A stretch of DNA of 64,000 nucleotides from Serratia surfactantfaciens (GCF_001642805.2 NZ_CP016948.1:310001-374000); one strand, 5' to 3'. Shown: positions 8,207 through 16,320, numbered from the stretch's first letter. A program made the numbers and translations. The notes: generated by a model not told the origin, from the sequence alone.

Positions 8207-8824
8207 TCAGAATTGGCGATCGCCTATCGGCTGCAGCTGCAGGCTGCCGTCCTTTTGCAGCGATAGCGGCAGGCGCCAATCGCTCTGCTTATCCAGGTTG
8301 AACGGCCTGGAGCGGAACATGCAGCCGGTCTTGATGTTCTTGATTTTCATCACGTGTTCCGCATCCGCATTGATTTTCACCTCGAAGCTGCCGGCGGCCG
8401 GGATAAAAACTTCCGCCAGCTGTTGCGGCGCCGCCGGCGTTTCCAGCTTGACCAGCACCGCGAAACCGTTGTCCCGGTTGTCCAGCGTCAGCCGATGAAG
8501 GCCGGTGGCAGGCAGCTGAGTCGGCTGATGCAGATAGCCGGCTGACGCAGGCCAAGCTTGCCCGGCATTATCATGCAGCGGTCCGCCGCACTGCTCACGC
8601 GCTTCGCGCTGCGGCAGTTCGCGCTTGATCGCGCGGTTGTAATCGGTGGGCGCGGCGAGGCTGAATTCGTCGTCATACTGGTGGGCGCGCAGATAGCGCT
8701 TGGCGCCGAGCACCCCGACGGCAACCAGCATGAAGAACAGAAATATCCTCAGGCGATTTTTAAAAATCAGCCCAAACAGCTTCCCGGGTAATTGGAACAG
8801 CCACCTTGCGATCGTCAATAACAT
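8207..8824 (-). CDS. Unrecognised membrane-anchored protein, 205 aa
   Basis: I do not recognise a family. Residues ~25-42 (RIFLFFMLVAVGVLGA) form one transmembrane segment after a basic amphipathic start. The remaining ~160 residues are probably periplasmic and beta-rich (HRLTLDNRDNGFAVLVKLETP; AGSFEVKINADAEHVMKIKNIKTGCMF), resembling a carbohydrate-binding-like sandwich. Two cysteines (EQCGGP, TGCMF) may pair. Codon use is like its neighbours. It stands alone between a convergent lipoprotein gene and the tandem ZIP-like gene, about 105 bp away on the same strand. It may be a conserved Serratia protein of unknown role. Confidence 0.6.
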   Translation of the reverse strand: MLLTIARWLFQLPGKLFGLIFKNRLRIFLFFMLVAVGVLGAKRYLRAHQYDDEFSLAAPTDYNRAIKRELPQREAREQCGGPLHDNAGQAWPASAGYLHQPTQLPATGLHRLTLDNRDNGFAVLVKLETPAAPQQLAEVFIPAAGSFEVKINADAEHVMKIKNIKTGCMFRSRPFNLDKQSDWRLPLSLQKDGSLQLQPIGDRQF

Positions 8825-8930
8825 CGTTTTCCCTTTGCGCCCAAGCCGTTACGTCTGCGGTAACTTCGCTTGCCTCAGTATAGCCAAAGCGTTGCCACCG
8901 GGCGGCATGCGCCATGAAATTCCTGTTTTT

Positions 8931-9620
8931 TTACCCCAAACCTTCCTCTAACAGCAACAGCAGCAGGAAGCCGGCAAAGAACATCGCGGTGGCGAACGGG
9001 GTCTCTTTCCCGCCCTCATGCGCTTCGACCAGCAGCTCCTCGGTCACCAGGTAGAGCAGGGCGATCAGGCCAAAGGCCAGGAAGGCGGTCAGCCAAAATG
9101 CGCCCAGCATGGCCACCGGGGCCCCCAGCAGGCCGCCGATGGGCAGCAGCAGCGCCAGCCCGACGATCGCCGCCATGGCGCGCAGCCGTCTGCCGAGGAA
9201 ATCTTTCAAATCGCCGACGATCGACAACCCCAGGAACAGCACCTCCAGCGTTAACGCCAGCGTCAACAGCAAACCGGCTTTGGCGCCGGCCGCGAAGGCA
9301 ATGCCCAGCACCAGCCCATCGATGAAGATATCGACGCCGACTGCGGCGATAAAGCCGACCGGCCCCTGTGCTTTTTCGCCCAGCCGGCGAACTAACAACA
9401 TCAACAGCACCCCCGCGGCACCGCCCAGCAATACGGCCACGGGCGACTGCTGTTTGAGATCGGGCAGGATCTCAGTGGCTGCGGCGGCGAAAACGATGCC
9501 GGCGGTAAAGTGATGGATGACGCGCATCGTGGCGTCGCCGGGGCGACGATAGAGCGCCACCGCCGCGCCGATGACGGTAGCTGCGGCGGGAAACAGGGTA
9601 TAAAGCACGGCGGAGGTCAT
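8931..9620 (-). CDS. ZIP-like metal transporter family membrane protein
   Basis: The 229-residue protein has about seven or eight hydrophobic segments. The helix HHFTAGIVFAAAATEILPD resembles ZIP transmembrane helix 4, and VDIFIDGLVLGIAFAAGAK resembles helix 5. Canonical ZIPs such as ZupT have HS-x2-EG in helix 5; here the equivalent is DIFIDG, so metal ligands are altered and the substrate is uncertain. The last helix ends LLLLLLEEGLG. It is in the inner membrane and probably transports a divalent cation. The start lies 138 bp from the divergent DeoR gene, so the decamer repeats at 9694-9733 could also affect it. Confidence 0.65.
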   Translation of the reverse strand: MTSAVLYTLFPAAATVIGAAVALYRRPGDATMRVIHHFTAGIVFAAAATEILPDLKQQSPVAVLLGGAAGVLLMLLVRRLGEKAQGPVGFIAAVGVDIFIDGLVLGIAFAAGAKAGLLLTLALTLEVLFLGLSIVGDLKDFLGRRLRAMAAIVGLALLLPIGGLLGAPVAMLGAFWLTAFLAFGLIALLYLVTEELLVEAHEGGKETPFATAMFFAGFLLLLLLEEGLG

Positions 9621-9693
9621 CGCGTAATAATCCCTTTATCTGTGATGTCTCTCTCAGTCTAGATGAGCGCCGTCGATTCAGCGTGGTGAAAAA

Positions 9694-9733
9694 ATGTTTG
9701 TACGATTTTGTTCATTTATGTACATTTGTGATC
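9694..9733. promoter_or_regulatory. Four tandem 10-bp repeats, candidate DeoR-family operator
   Basis: Four contiguous decamers, ATGTTTGTAC, GATTTTGTTC, ATTTATGTAC and ATTTGTGATC, repeat with exactly one helical turn. They lie 25 bp upstream of the DeoR-type start and 73 bp upstream of the divergent ZIP-like start. An autoregulatory operator is the simplest reading; this is inference. Confidence 0.5.
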
Positions 9734-9758
9734 ACTTTAGCATCGGCGGGCTTATGTG

Positions 9759-10541
9759 ATGTCCAAATTGTTACCGAATGAACGCCACCAGGCTATTCTC
9801 GAAACGCTCCGCCAACAGGGGCGGGTGCTGGCTCTGGAGATGGCGCAGCGGCTGAATACGACTGAAGCGACTATCCGTCGCGATCTGCGCCAGCTGGCGG
9901 CGCAAAACCTGTGCAAGCGCATCTATGGCGGCGCGTTGGCGCCAACGCCGGCCGATGGCCCGGTTGCGGCGCGCATGGCGCTCAGCGGCGATGAGAAGCT
10001 GGCGCTGGCGCAGACCGCGCTGGCGCTGATCGGCGAAGAACAGCTGATTTTCCTCGACGCTGGCAGCACTCACCTGTATCTGGCGGAGTTGTTGCCGCGC
10101 GATCGGCGTTTGACGGTGGTGACCAATGCGTTGAGCATCGCCGGGAAGATGCTGGAACGGCCGGGGATCCGCACCATTCTGATCGGCGGTGAACTGGATG
10201 AACAGGTCGGCGGCTGCGTGGACGCCAAGGCGGCGGAAGAGATCGACGGCTTTCATTTCGATCTGGTGTTCACCGGTATCTGCGCCTATGACCCGGACGG
10301 CGGTTTTTCCGCGCTGAGCTATCAGGACGCCACCTTCAAAAAGCGGCTGCTGAGGCGCGCCGGCAGCGTGGCGGTGCTGTGTACCCGCGACAAACTCAAT
10401 ACCTACGCCCCTTATCCCTTCCTGCCCGCCGGGCGGGTGGACCATCTGGTGACGGCGCGCGGCGCGCACCCGCAGCTCGAGTTGCAGGTGGCGCAGGGCG
10501 GCGGCCAGGTTTGGCACAGCGACTTATCGACCGGAGAATGA
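9759..10541 (+). CDS. DeoR-family transcriptional repressor
   Basis: The 260-residue protein has an N-terminal DeoR helix-turn-helix (RHQAILETLRQQGRV...TTEATIRRDLRQLAAQ) and a C-terminal sugar-phosphate sensor domain with the usual marks: FLDAGSTHLYLAELL, VTNALSIAGKML, ILIGGEL, FTGICAYDPDGGFS, K...RAGSVAVLCTRDKL. ATG 9759 was preferred over GTG 9756. The effector is probably a phosphorylated sugar, but none can be named. The stop overlaps the next start region, so the VOC protein is probably co-translated and linked to the same ligand or pathway. The decamer array upstream may be its operator. Confidence 0.85.
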   Translation: MSKLLPNERHQAILETLRQQGRVLALEMAQRLNTTEATIRRDLRQLAAQNLCKRIYGGALAPTPADGPVAARMALSGDEKLALAQTALALIGEEQLIFLDAGSTHLYLAELLPRDRRLTVVTNALSIAGKMLERPGIRTILIGGELDEQVGGCVDAKAAEEIDGFHFDLVFTGICAYDPDGGFSALSYQDATFKKRLLRRAGSVAVLCTRDKLNTYAPYPFLPAGRVDHLVTARGAHPQLELQVAQGGGQVWHSDLSTGE

Positions 10542-10543
10542 TG

Positions 10544-10927
10544 ATGAAAATAGCCCATGTTGCCCTGTGGACCCGCGACATCGACGCGCAGCTGACGTTC
10601 TGGCAGCGTTATTTCAACGGTGAGGCGGGCGAGGAGTACGTCAGCCGCAATCGGCCGGGGTTCGTTTCCCGTTTCGTCAGCCTGGCGGCCGGGCCGACGC
10701 TGGAGATCATGCGCGTGCCGACGTTATTGCCGGCGCAGGCTCAGGAGGAACGGGTGGGCTGGGCGCACATCGCGCTGTCGCTGGGGGATGAGCGGCAGGT
10801 CGATCTGCTGGCGCAGCGCGCACAGCAGGAAGGCATCTTGCTGTCCGCGCCGCGCTGGACCGGCGATGGCTTCTACGAGGCCGTCCTCCGCGATCCGGAC
10901 GGCAACGCGATCGAAATCACCGCCTGA
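10544..10927 (+). CDS. VOC-superfamily (glyoxalase/dioxygenase fold) protein
   Basis: The 127-residue VOC protein starts KIAHVALWTRDIDAQLTFWQRYF and ends VLRDPDGNAIEI, with H7, E55 (TLEIMR), H77 (WAHIALS) and E124 as candidate metal ligands as in glyoxalase I-like proteins. Of three consecutive in-frame ATG codons, the third (10544) sits 7 nt after GGAG and is the best start. The gene overlaps the DeoR regulator, so the two are translationally coupled. The regulator link suggests a role in sugar-phosphate or methylglyoxal-type chemistry, which is inference only. Confidence 0.78.
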   Translation: MKIAHVALWTRDIDAQLTFWQRYFNGEAGEEYVSRNRPGFVSRFVSLAAGPTLEIMRVPTLLPAQAQEERVGWAHIALSLGDERQVDLLAQRAQQEGILLSAPRWTGDGFYEAVLRDPDGNAIEITA

Positions 10928-11836
10928 TCACTCTTCTTCGATGCTGGCGAACTGCTCGCCCAGATAATCGAGCAGCAGCCGCACCGCCGGCAACAGGCCG
11001 CGGCGCGACGGGTAGACCGCATGCACCACGCCGCCCTGCGGCTGCCAGCCCGGCAGCAGCTGCACCAGCTCGCCGCGCAGCATATCGTCGCGCATCATCA
11101 TCGCCGGCAGCTGAACGATGCCGGCGCCGGCGATGGCGGCGGTGCGCAGCATCAGCATGTCGTCGGTGACCAGCCGCGGCGTGTGCTCCCATTCCACCTG
11201 TTCACCCTGCGGGCCGGTCAGCCGCCATTGGTGCTGAGCGCGCGCCGGGCCGAGATCGAGCGTCGGGTATTTGCGCAGGTCTTCCGGCGTTTGCGCCGGC
11301 CCGAGAGTGCGCACCAGCGCCGGGCTGGCGGCGACGCACCAGGTGCGTTGCGCCAGGATCTTCAGCACCAGATCGCTGTCCTCCAGCGGTGGCGGCCGCA
11401 CGCGGATCGCCAGATCGAGCCCTTCACCTACCACGTCCACCCGGCGGTTAGTGGCCTCCAGATGTACCGTCACCTTGGGGTAATCGGCCATAAAGGCCGC
11501 CACCATGCTGCCGACGCGGGTGTGCAGGATCGCTACCGGACAGGACATGCGCACCGTGCCGCAGGGTTCGGCGCGCGTCTGTTCGATCGCCTGCTGTGCC
11601 GCTTCCGCTTCCACCAGCATCGCCTTGCAGTGCGCATAATAGGTTTGGCCGATCTCGGTCACCGAGAAACGCCGCGTCGAGCGCTGGATCAGGCGCACGC
11701 CCAGCCGCTCTTCCAGCAGTGCCACGCGGCGGCTGAGTTTGGATTTGGGAATGCCCAACGCCCGGCCGGCGGGGGCGAATCCCTGGTGATCGACCACGCT
11801 GGCGAAGAAAAACAGGTCGTTCAGATCGGTCTGCAT
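10928..11836 (-). CDS. LysR-family transcriptional regulator
   Basis: The 302-residue protein has the LysR helix-turn-helix (FFFASVVDHQGFAPAGRALGIPKSKLSRRVALLEERLG) and a type-2 periplasmic-binding effector domain. It resembles the DmlR/PA-type LysR subgroup that often sits divergent from oxidoreductase or pirin genes. Start 11836 was chosen for AAGGG eight nt upstream and the family-typical beginning; the in-frame ATG at 11878 adds 14 atypical residues. The gene is divergent from the pirin gene (126-bp gap), the likely target. Its 3' end abuts the VOC gene stop. Confidence 0.87.
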   Translation of the reverse strand: MQTDLNDLFFFASVVDHQGFAPAGRALGIPKSKLSRRVALLEERLGVRLIQRSTRRFSVTEIGQTYYAHCKAMLVEAEAAQQAIEQTRAEPCGTVRMSCPVAILHTRVGSMVAAFMADYPKVTVHLEATNRRVDVVGEGLDLAIRVRPPPLEDSDLVLKILAQRTWCVAASPALVRTLGPAQTPEDLRKYPTLDLGPARAQHQWRLTGPQGEQVEWEHTPRLVTDDMLMLRTAAIAGAGIVQLPAMMMRDDMLRGELVQLLPGWQPQGGVVHAVYPSRRGLLPAVRLLLDYLGEQFASIEEE

Positions 11837-11961
11837 CGTAGCCCTTATCGTTCCACCAGTAGAACGCTGAGTGTACATCTTGCCTACTACTGCAGCAAAC
11901 CCCGGCAGATTAAACTTCTGGCATCAACTTAAGGCCGTGAGGTCTGAAACGGGAGTTCAAG

Positions 11962-12843
11962 ATGAAAAAAATCCTCGGTATTCACAACAGCCCGGAAGCG
12001 CACTGGGTCGGTAACGGTTTCCTGGTGAATTCGCTGTTCTCTTATAACGATTTGGGGGCGGAAATGAGCCCGTTCCTGCTGCTGGATCACGCGGCGCCGA
12101 CCAAATTCCGCTCCGCCTCCGGCACCCGCGGCGTGGGTCAGCACCCGCATCGCGGTTTTGAAACGGTGACCATCGTCTATCAGGGCGAAGTGGAGCATCG
12201 CGACTCGACCGGCAGCGGCGGGGTGATTGGCCCCGGCGACGTTCAGTGGATGACCGCCGCCTCCGGCATCCTGCACGAAGAGTTCCATTCGCGGGACTTC
12301 TCGCGCAACGGCGGCACCATGGAAATGGTGCAGTTGTGGGTCAACCTGCCGGCCAAGGACAAAATGGCCGAGCCGGGTTACCAGACGCTGCTGAACGCCG
12401 ACATTCCGGTGGTTCCGCTGGCGGACGGCGCAGGGCAGGTGCGGGTGATCGCCGGTGACTTCGGCGGCCATGCCGGACCGGCGCGCACCTTCAGCCCGCT
12501 CAACGTGTGGGACATGAAGCTGAATGCCGGCCACACCACCACGCTGACGGTGAAAGAAGGCCATACGCTGGCACTGGTGATGTTGCACGGCGCGATCCTG
12601 GTCAACGGCGAAGAAGTAGTGCGCGAAACCCAAATGGTGCGTTTCGACCGGGCGGGGGACTCGATCACTATCGAAGCCAACAACGACGTCGCGCTGCTGG
12701 TGCTGAGCGGTGAACCGATCGATGAGCCTATCGTCGGCTACGGCCCGTTCGTGATGAACAGCGACGCGGAAATCCAGCAGGCGTTCCGCGACTTCAACAG
12801 CGGCAAGTTCGGCAGCATGAAGGCCGAAGCGAGCGTCGGTTGA
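11962..12843 (+). CDS. Pirin-family bicupin protein
   Basis: The 293-residue bicupin carries the pirin metal motif: H-P-H in QHPHRGFETV, H in GEVEHRDS, and E in ILHEEFHS, consistent with a 3-His/1-Glu iron site in the N-terminal cupin. Bacterial pirins include quercetin 2,3-dioxygenases (YhhW) and a regulator of pyruvate dehydrogenase reported in S. marcescens; sequence alone does not separate these roles. A GGGAG ribosome site precedes the ATG. It is divergent from a LysR regulator. The next gene is an isochorismatase-like hydrolase, with a hairpin between them. Confidence 0.88.
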   Translation: MKKILGIHNSPEAHWVGNGFLVNSLFSYNDLGAEMSPFLLLDHAAPTKFRSASGTRGVGQHPHRGFETVTIVYQGEVEHRDSTGSGGVIGPGDVQWMTAASGILHEEFHSRDFSRNGGTMEMVQLWVNLPAKDKMAEPGYQTLLNADIPVVPLADGAGQVRVIAGDFGGHAGPARTFSPLNVWDMKLNAGHTTTLTVKEGHTLALVMLHGAILVNGEEVVRETQMVRFDRAGDSITIEANNDVALLVLSGEPIDEPIVGYGPFVMNSDAEIQQAFRDFNSGKFGSMKAEASVG

Positions 12844-12898
12844 TGCCTGCGCCTGGGGCGGGAAGTGCTCCCTGGCTCAGGCGCTACACTTAAATCTC

Positions 12899-12925
12899 AA
12901 TGCCCCGTCACACCGGCGGGGCATT
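12899..12925 (+). terminator. Hairpin after the pirin gene
   Basis: AATGCCCCG (12899-12907) pairs with CGGGGCATT (12917-12925), followed by a short T-run. It may act as a partial terminator before the isochorismatase-like gene. Confidence 0.6.
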
Positions 12926-12960
12926 TCATCCGCAACATCAAACCCCACAGGAGTAAAACC

Positions 12961-13587
12961 ATGACTGCAAATTACAAACGCCTCGACAAGGACCAGGCTG
13001 CCGTATTGCTGGTGGATCATCAGGCAGGGCTGCTTTCGCTGGTACGCGATATCGATCCCGATCGGTTTAAAAACAACGTGCTGGCGCTGGGTGATTTAGC
13101 GAAGTATTTCAACCTGCCGACCATTCTGACCACCAGTTTTGAAAACGGCCCCAATGGCCCGCTGGTGCCGGAACTGAAAGCCCAATTCCCCGATGCCCCC
13201 TTCATTCCGCGTCCTGGCCAGATCAATGCTTGGGACAACGACGACTTCGTCAAGGCGGTGAAAGCCACCGGCCGCAAGCAGCTGATCATCGCCGGCGTGG
13301 TGACCGAAGTGTGCGTGGCATTCCCGGCGCTGTCTGCGCTCAATGAAGGTTTCGAGGTATTTGTCGTGACCGACGCCTCCGGCACCTTCAATGAACTGAC
13401 CCGTCAGTCGGCCTGGAGCCGCATGGAGGCCGCCGGCGCGCAGTTGATGACCTGGTTCGGCGTCGCCTGCGAGCTGCACCGCGACTGGCGCAACGATATC
13501 GAAGGCCTGGGCACGCTGTTCTCCAACCATATCCCGGACTACCGCAACCTGATGACCAGCTACAACACGCTGACCAACGGTAAGTAA
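12961..13587 (+). CDS. Isochorismatase-family hydrolase, YcaC-like
   Basis: The 208-residue cysteine hydrolase has Asp in VLLVDHQAGL, Lys in ATGRKQLIIAG and the nucleophile Cys in GVVTEVCVAFPALSA, the triad of the isochorismatase-like superfamily. Length and the DHQAGL and TEVCVAF blocks match the YcaC subgroup, whose substrate is unknown. Start 12961 follows CAGGAG; the open frame upstream to 12865 crosses the hairpin and is not coding-like. The pirin-YcaC pairing recurs in enterobacteria and may reflect detoxification of a small aromatic or amide, but that is inference. Confidence 0.85.
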   Translation: MTANYKRLDKDQAAVLLVDHQAGLLSLVRDIDPDRFKNNVLALGDLAKYFNLPTILTTSFENGPNGPLVPELKAQFPDAPFIPRPGQINAWDNDDFVKAVKATGRKQLIIAGVVTEVCVAFPALSALNEGFEVFVVTDASGTFNELTRQSAWSRMEAAGAQLMTWFGVACELHRDWRNDIEGLGTLFSNHIPDYRNLMTSYNTLTNGK

Positions 13588-13741
13588 CGCGACGGCCCTT
13601 TACCCAACCTTTCGCCTTTCATCACGTTAGACGCGGGATGTAAGCAAAGCGCAGCGGGGCGAAAAGGTAGCGAAAAGCGGCTTTCTCATTGGCCGGGGGC
13701 GGGGTAGCGTAATCCCGAACCCGGCAAATGAGGCTAATTCA

Positions 13742-14071
13742 ATGAAACAAGCAATCAAGATCCTGGCGCTGCCCTGTATGGGGGCGGCGCTGCTGTTCAG
13801 CGCGAGCGCGATGTCGGCGCCTGAGAAGCCTGCGGCCAATGCGTTGCCGCCTTTGATGGACGCGCCGATGCGCATGCCGCCTTTCCCGGGCGGGCACCCG
13901 CCCAAGCCGGGTTTCTGCCGCGGCGGCGAGCTGTTCTGCGCCACCTCGGCCAGCGATAATCCGGTGGAGACCATCAACAAACTGACGGCGGTGATCCCAG
14001 CCGGCACCGCCAAACACTATGAAGTGCGCATCGCGGTAGTGGCCGTGCCTGACGCGCCGCCTGCGCCTTAA
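13742..14071 (+). CDS. Small exported Pro-rich protein, unrecognised
   Basis: No family was recognised. The 109-residue product has a signal peptide (ALPCMGAALLFSASAMSA, cleavage near residue 26), then a Pro/Met-rich segment (PPLMDAPMRMPPFPGGHPPKPGF), a Cys pair (FCRGGELFCATSAS) suggestive of a small disulfide loop, and a C-terminal beta-like stretch ending in PDAPPAP. GAGG lies upstream of the ATG. It stands alone, with a hairpin after the stop (14071-14099). Codon use resembles its neighbours. It is probably a small periplasmic protein. Confidence 0.55.
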   Translation: MKQAIKILALPCMGAALLFSASAMSAPEKPAANALPPLMDAPMRMPPFPGGHPPKPGFCRGGELFCATSASDNPVETINKLTAVIPAGTAKHYEVRIAVVAVPDAPPAP

Positions 14072-14146
14072 CGGGCCTTGTCATCCCGCTCTGGCCCGTA
14101 CGCTCAAGGCGCGTTAGGCTAAGGCGAGCGTTTATCGGGAGGCGGG

Positions 14147-14599
14147 ATGACCCCTTTATCACAGCTGCCTTATCTCCAGCCCGGCGATCGCGCGCTGTTG
14201 TTCGACGGCGAATGCAATCTGTGTCATGGGCTGGTGAGATATTTGATTCGCGCCGATCGGCAACGGCGCATTTTGTTGGCGACGGTGCAATCCGTCGAAG
14301 GACAGGCGATCCTGCAGGCGTTGGGATTGCCGACCGATCGTTTCGATTCCGTGGTCTATGTTGAGCAGGGGCGTTATTGGCTGCGTTCGGCGGCGTTGTT
14401 TCAGGCGCTGCGCCAATTGGCTTGGCCATACCGCGTGCTGGCGCTGGGGCGTTATCTGCCGTCGAAGCTGGCGGACAAGGTGTACGACGCGGTCGCCGGC
14501 AATCGCTACCGGCTGTTTGGCCGTAATGACGGCGCCGGTCTGCCGGGTGCCGATCAACCCGGGCGCTATCTGCCGCGGCGACGGGAACCGCCGGCCTGA
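14147..14599 (+). CDS. DCC-family thiol-disulfide oxidoreductase (DUF393)
   Basis: The 150-residue protein has the DxxCxxC signature early (FDGECNLCHGLVRYLIRADRQRRI) and the conserved SAALFQALRQL...YRVLALGRYLP and later YDAVAGNRYRLFGR blocks of DUF393. DCC proteins have a thioredoxin-like fold and are presumed redox active, but substrates are not known. A strong GGGAGGCGGG ribosome site precedes the ATG. No signal peptide is present, so it is cytoplasmic. The next gene is a two-helix small membrane protein 86 bp downstream on the same strand. Confidence 0.88.
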   Translation: MTPLSQLPYLQPGDRALLFDGECNLCHGLVRYLIRADRQRRILLATVQSVEGQAILQALGLPTDRFDSVVYVEQGRYWLRSAALFQALRQLAWPYRVLALGRYLPSKLADKVYDAVAGNRYRLFGRNDGAGLPGADQPGRYLPRRREPPA

Positions 14600-14685
14600 A
14601 CTTTACGCTTCTTTACCATCCAACCGCTTGAAATATCAGCACTCCAGCTCCATATAATGGAACGTTCAGCCAACAAGGAGCGCGT

Positions 14686-14937
14686 ATGGGAATCAGTGAA
14701 GAAGAGCACATCCGCCGTTTGACCCAGGAGAAAAACGACATGGGCAATACGGCGAAATGGGTGGCGATCGTTTCCGCCGTGTACTTTGCCTTGATGGTAT
14801 TTTACGGCCATCCGACCGGCGTGCTGGCGATGTCGGGCGCGGTGTTCATCGTCTCTGCCACCACCTGGTTGAAAAAACGCCAGAAGGTCAAATCTTATCG
14901 CCTGGCGTTGGCCAAAATCAGCGACGATCAGCCCTGA
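14686..14937 (+). CDS. Small two-helix membrane protein, 83 aa
   Basis: The family is unrecognised. An N-terminal charged helix (SEEEHIRRLTQEKND) precedes two hydrophobic segments (WVAIVSAVYFALMVFYG and GVLAMSGAVFIVSATTWL) and a basic tail (KKRQKVKSYRLALAK). AAGGAG lies before the ATG. The 3' end overlaps the convergent GNAT gene by 10 bp. It is likely an inner-membrane protein of unknown role. Confidence 0.65.
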   Translation: MGISEEEHIRRLTQEKNDMGNTAKWVAIVSAVYFALMVFYGHPTGVLAMSGAVFIVSATTWLKKRQKVKSYRLALAKISDDQP

Positions 14938-15473
14938 TAGTCGCAGCGCCTTAGCGTATACACCAGGCTCGGCGCCGCGCCGGGCACGTCATCCAGCGTA
15001 TCCGCCCGCTGCATACCGATCTTTTCCAGCACTCGCCACGATGCCTGATTCTCCGCCCGCACTATGGCGGAAATCTCCTCCAGCCCTAATCCGATAAAAC
15101 CGTACCGCAATGAAGCGCGCGCCATTTCGGTGGCTAGCCCCATGCCCCACACGCGGGTGTCGAAGCGATAGCCGAGGTTCACGGTGCGCTGCGCGCCGAG
15201 CGGTTTCCAGGACAATCCGCCAAAGCCGATAATCCAATCCGGCCGTTCGCGCAGCGCGAGCGCCCAGGAGCCGTAGCCGTGTTGATGCCAGCCGGCGAGC
15301 CGGTCTTGCAGCGCCGAAGCGGCCTGCGCTTCGCTGGTAAGCGGGCCGGCGGGGTTAAAGCGCTGGGTTTGCGGATCGCCGAAGATGGCGTAGAAGCGTT
15401 CGAGGTCCGCCATCACCGGCGGGCGCATCTGCAGGCGTTCACTGAAGAACGGATCTGAAGGCGTAAAGCTCAT
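14928..15473 (-). CDS. GNAT acetyltransferase, RimJ/RimL-like
   Basis: This is a 181-residue acetyltransferase of the RimJ/RimL (Acetyltransf_3) type: SERLQMRPPVMADLERFYAIF at the start, acetyl-CoA region VNLGYRFDTRVWGMGLATEMARASLRYGF, and the motif IVRAENQASWRVLEKIGMQ near the C-terminus. It probably acetylates an N-terminal or side-chain amine; the substrate is unknown. It overlaps the convergent 83-aa membrane-protein gene by 10 bp. A strong hairpin (15540-15562) separates it from the upstream DUF2076 gene on the same strand, so the two are separately transcribed. Confidence 0.85.
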   Translation of the reverse strand: MSFTPSDPFFSERLQMRPPVMADLERFYAIFGDPQTQRFNPAGPLTSEAQAASALQDRLAGWHQHGYGSWALALRERPDWIIGFGGLSWKPLGAQRTVNLGYRFDTRVWGMGLATEMARASLRYGFIGLGLEEISAIVRAENQASWRVLEKIGMQRADTLDDVPGAAPSLVYTLRRCDYQG

Positions 15474-15539
15474 CGTCGTTTCTCCTGACTGGATAAATGA
15501 ACAGCGTTCACTGTAGTCCAGATCGGCGAAACGGGAAAT

Positions 15540-15562
15540 CCCCCTCTCAGGGCGAGAGGGGG
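15540..15562 (-). terminator. Terminator after the DUF2076 gene
   Basis: CCCCCTCTC (15540-15548) pairs with GAGAGGGGG (15554-15562) just past the stop of the minus-strand DUF2076 gene; only a short T-run follows on that strand. Confidence 0.65.
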
Positions 15563-15570
15563 AACGGGTA

Positions 15571-16320
15571 TTACAGGAAGGAATCGTCGTCGTCGTTGTA
15601 ATCGTCGTCGGCGTAGTCCGTGTCGTCCTGATAGTTGGCGTTTTGGAAGCCGTTGTCCTGGTTCAGGAAGCTGCCGCCGTCGCCATTGTTGAAGGTATCA
15701 AGGTTGTTGGAGGCGTCGAAATTGCGCATCGCGCTGTCGTCCAATTGCGCCGGGGTCTCTTCGATAATGTTCACGATTTCCTGCGGCTGCGAATGGCGGA
15801 ACAAGCCGGTCAGCATGTCGGCCAATACCACGCCGCCGGCGACGCCGGCCGCCGTTTGCAAGGCGCCTCCCAGGAAGCCGCCGGCGCGTGAAGGCGCCGC
15901 CTGCTGAGGTTGGGCATAGGCAGGCTGCTGCTGCTGCTGCGCGTAGCCCCCCTGCTGCGCGTTGTTCCAGGCCGCCGTATTTTGCTGCTGCGCCTGATAC
16001 TGTTCACGCGGGCTCGGCGTGCTGCGGTTGCCGCCGCCGAACAGCCCGGCCAGGAAGCCGCCGCTGCTCTGCTGGCCGTTGGCGTTTTGCTGCAGCTGCG
16101 CCACCTGGGCCTCGAGCTCTTTGACCCGCTGGTCCATCTGCTTGAGCGCCGCTTCCTGAATGATCATCGCCTGCGTCATGTAATAAGGGGCGGAAGGTTG
16201 CTCGCGAATATGCTGATTGATTTGCTGCTCTGCCTGGAGATCCCGTGGGCCAGTCTTGGTCTCGGCTTCTTTCAGGCGGCCAAACAGACCATCGATAAGG
16301 CGTTGTTCTTCGGATTGCAT
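15571..16320 (-). CDS. DUF2076 protein
   Basis: The 249-residue protein begins MQSEEQRLIDGLFGRLKEAE, typical of DUF2076. A coiled coil follows (LKQMDQRVKELEAQVAQLQQN), then a Gln-rich low-complexity linker (~100-140), a Gly/Ala hydrophobic stretch (FLGGALQTAAGVAGGVVLADML) that could insert in membrane, and a very acidic tail (DDTDYADDDYNDDDDSF). Family members are proposed periplasmic or membrane-associated ligand-binding proteins, but no function is established. AGGAG precedes the ATG. It is a single-gene unit with a terminator after it. Confidence 0.8.
   Translation of the reverse strand: MQSEEQRLIDGLFGRLKEAETKTGPRDLQAEQQINQHIREQPSAPYYMTQAMIIQEAALKQMDQRVKELEAQVAQLQQNANGQQSSGGFLAGLFGGGNRSTPSPREQYQAQQQNTAAWNNAQQGGYAQQQQQPAYAQPQQAAPSRAGGFLGGALQTAAGVAGGVVLADMLTGLFRHSQPQEIVNIIEETPAQLDDSAMRNFDASNNLDTFNNGDGGSFLNQDNGFQNANYQDDTDYADDDYNDDDDSFL

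Noticed and set aside
9721..9740. CRP site (TGTGATCAC) before the DeoR gene
   Set aside because: Only one TGTGA half-site fits; the symmetric half is absent and the sequence is better explained by the decamer array.
15600..16020. Repeats in the DUF2076 gene as a repeat array
   Set aside because: The repetition reflects GAC/GAT and CAG codons for acidic and Gln-rich protein segments, not a DNA repeat family.
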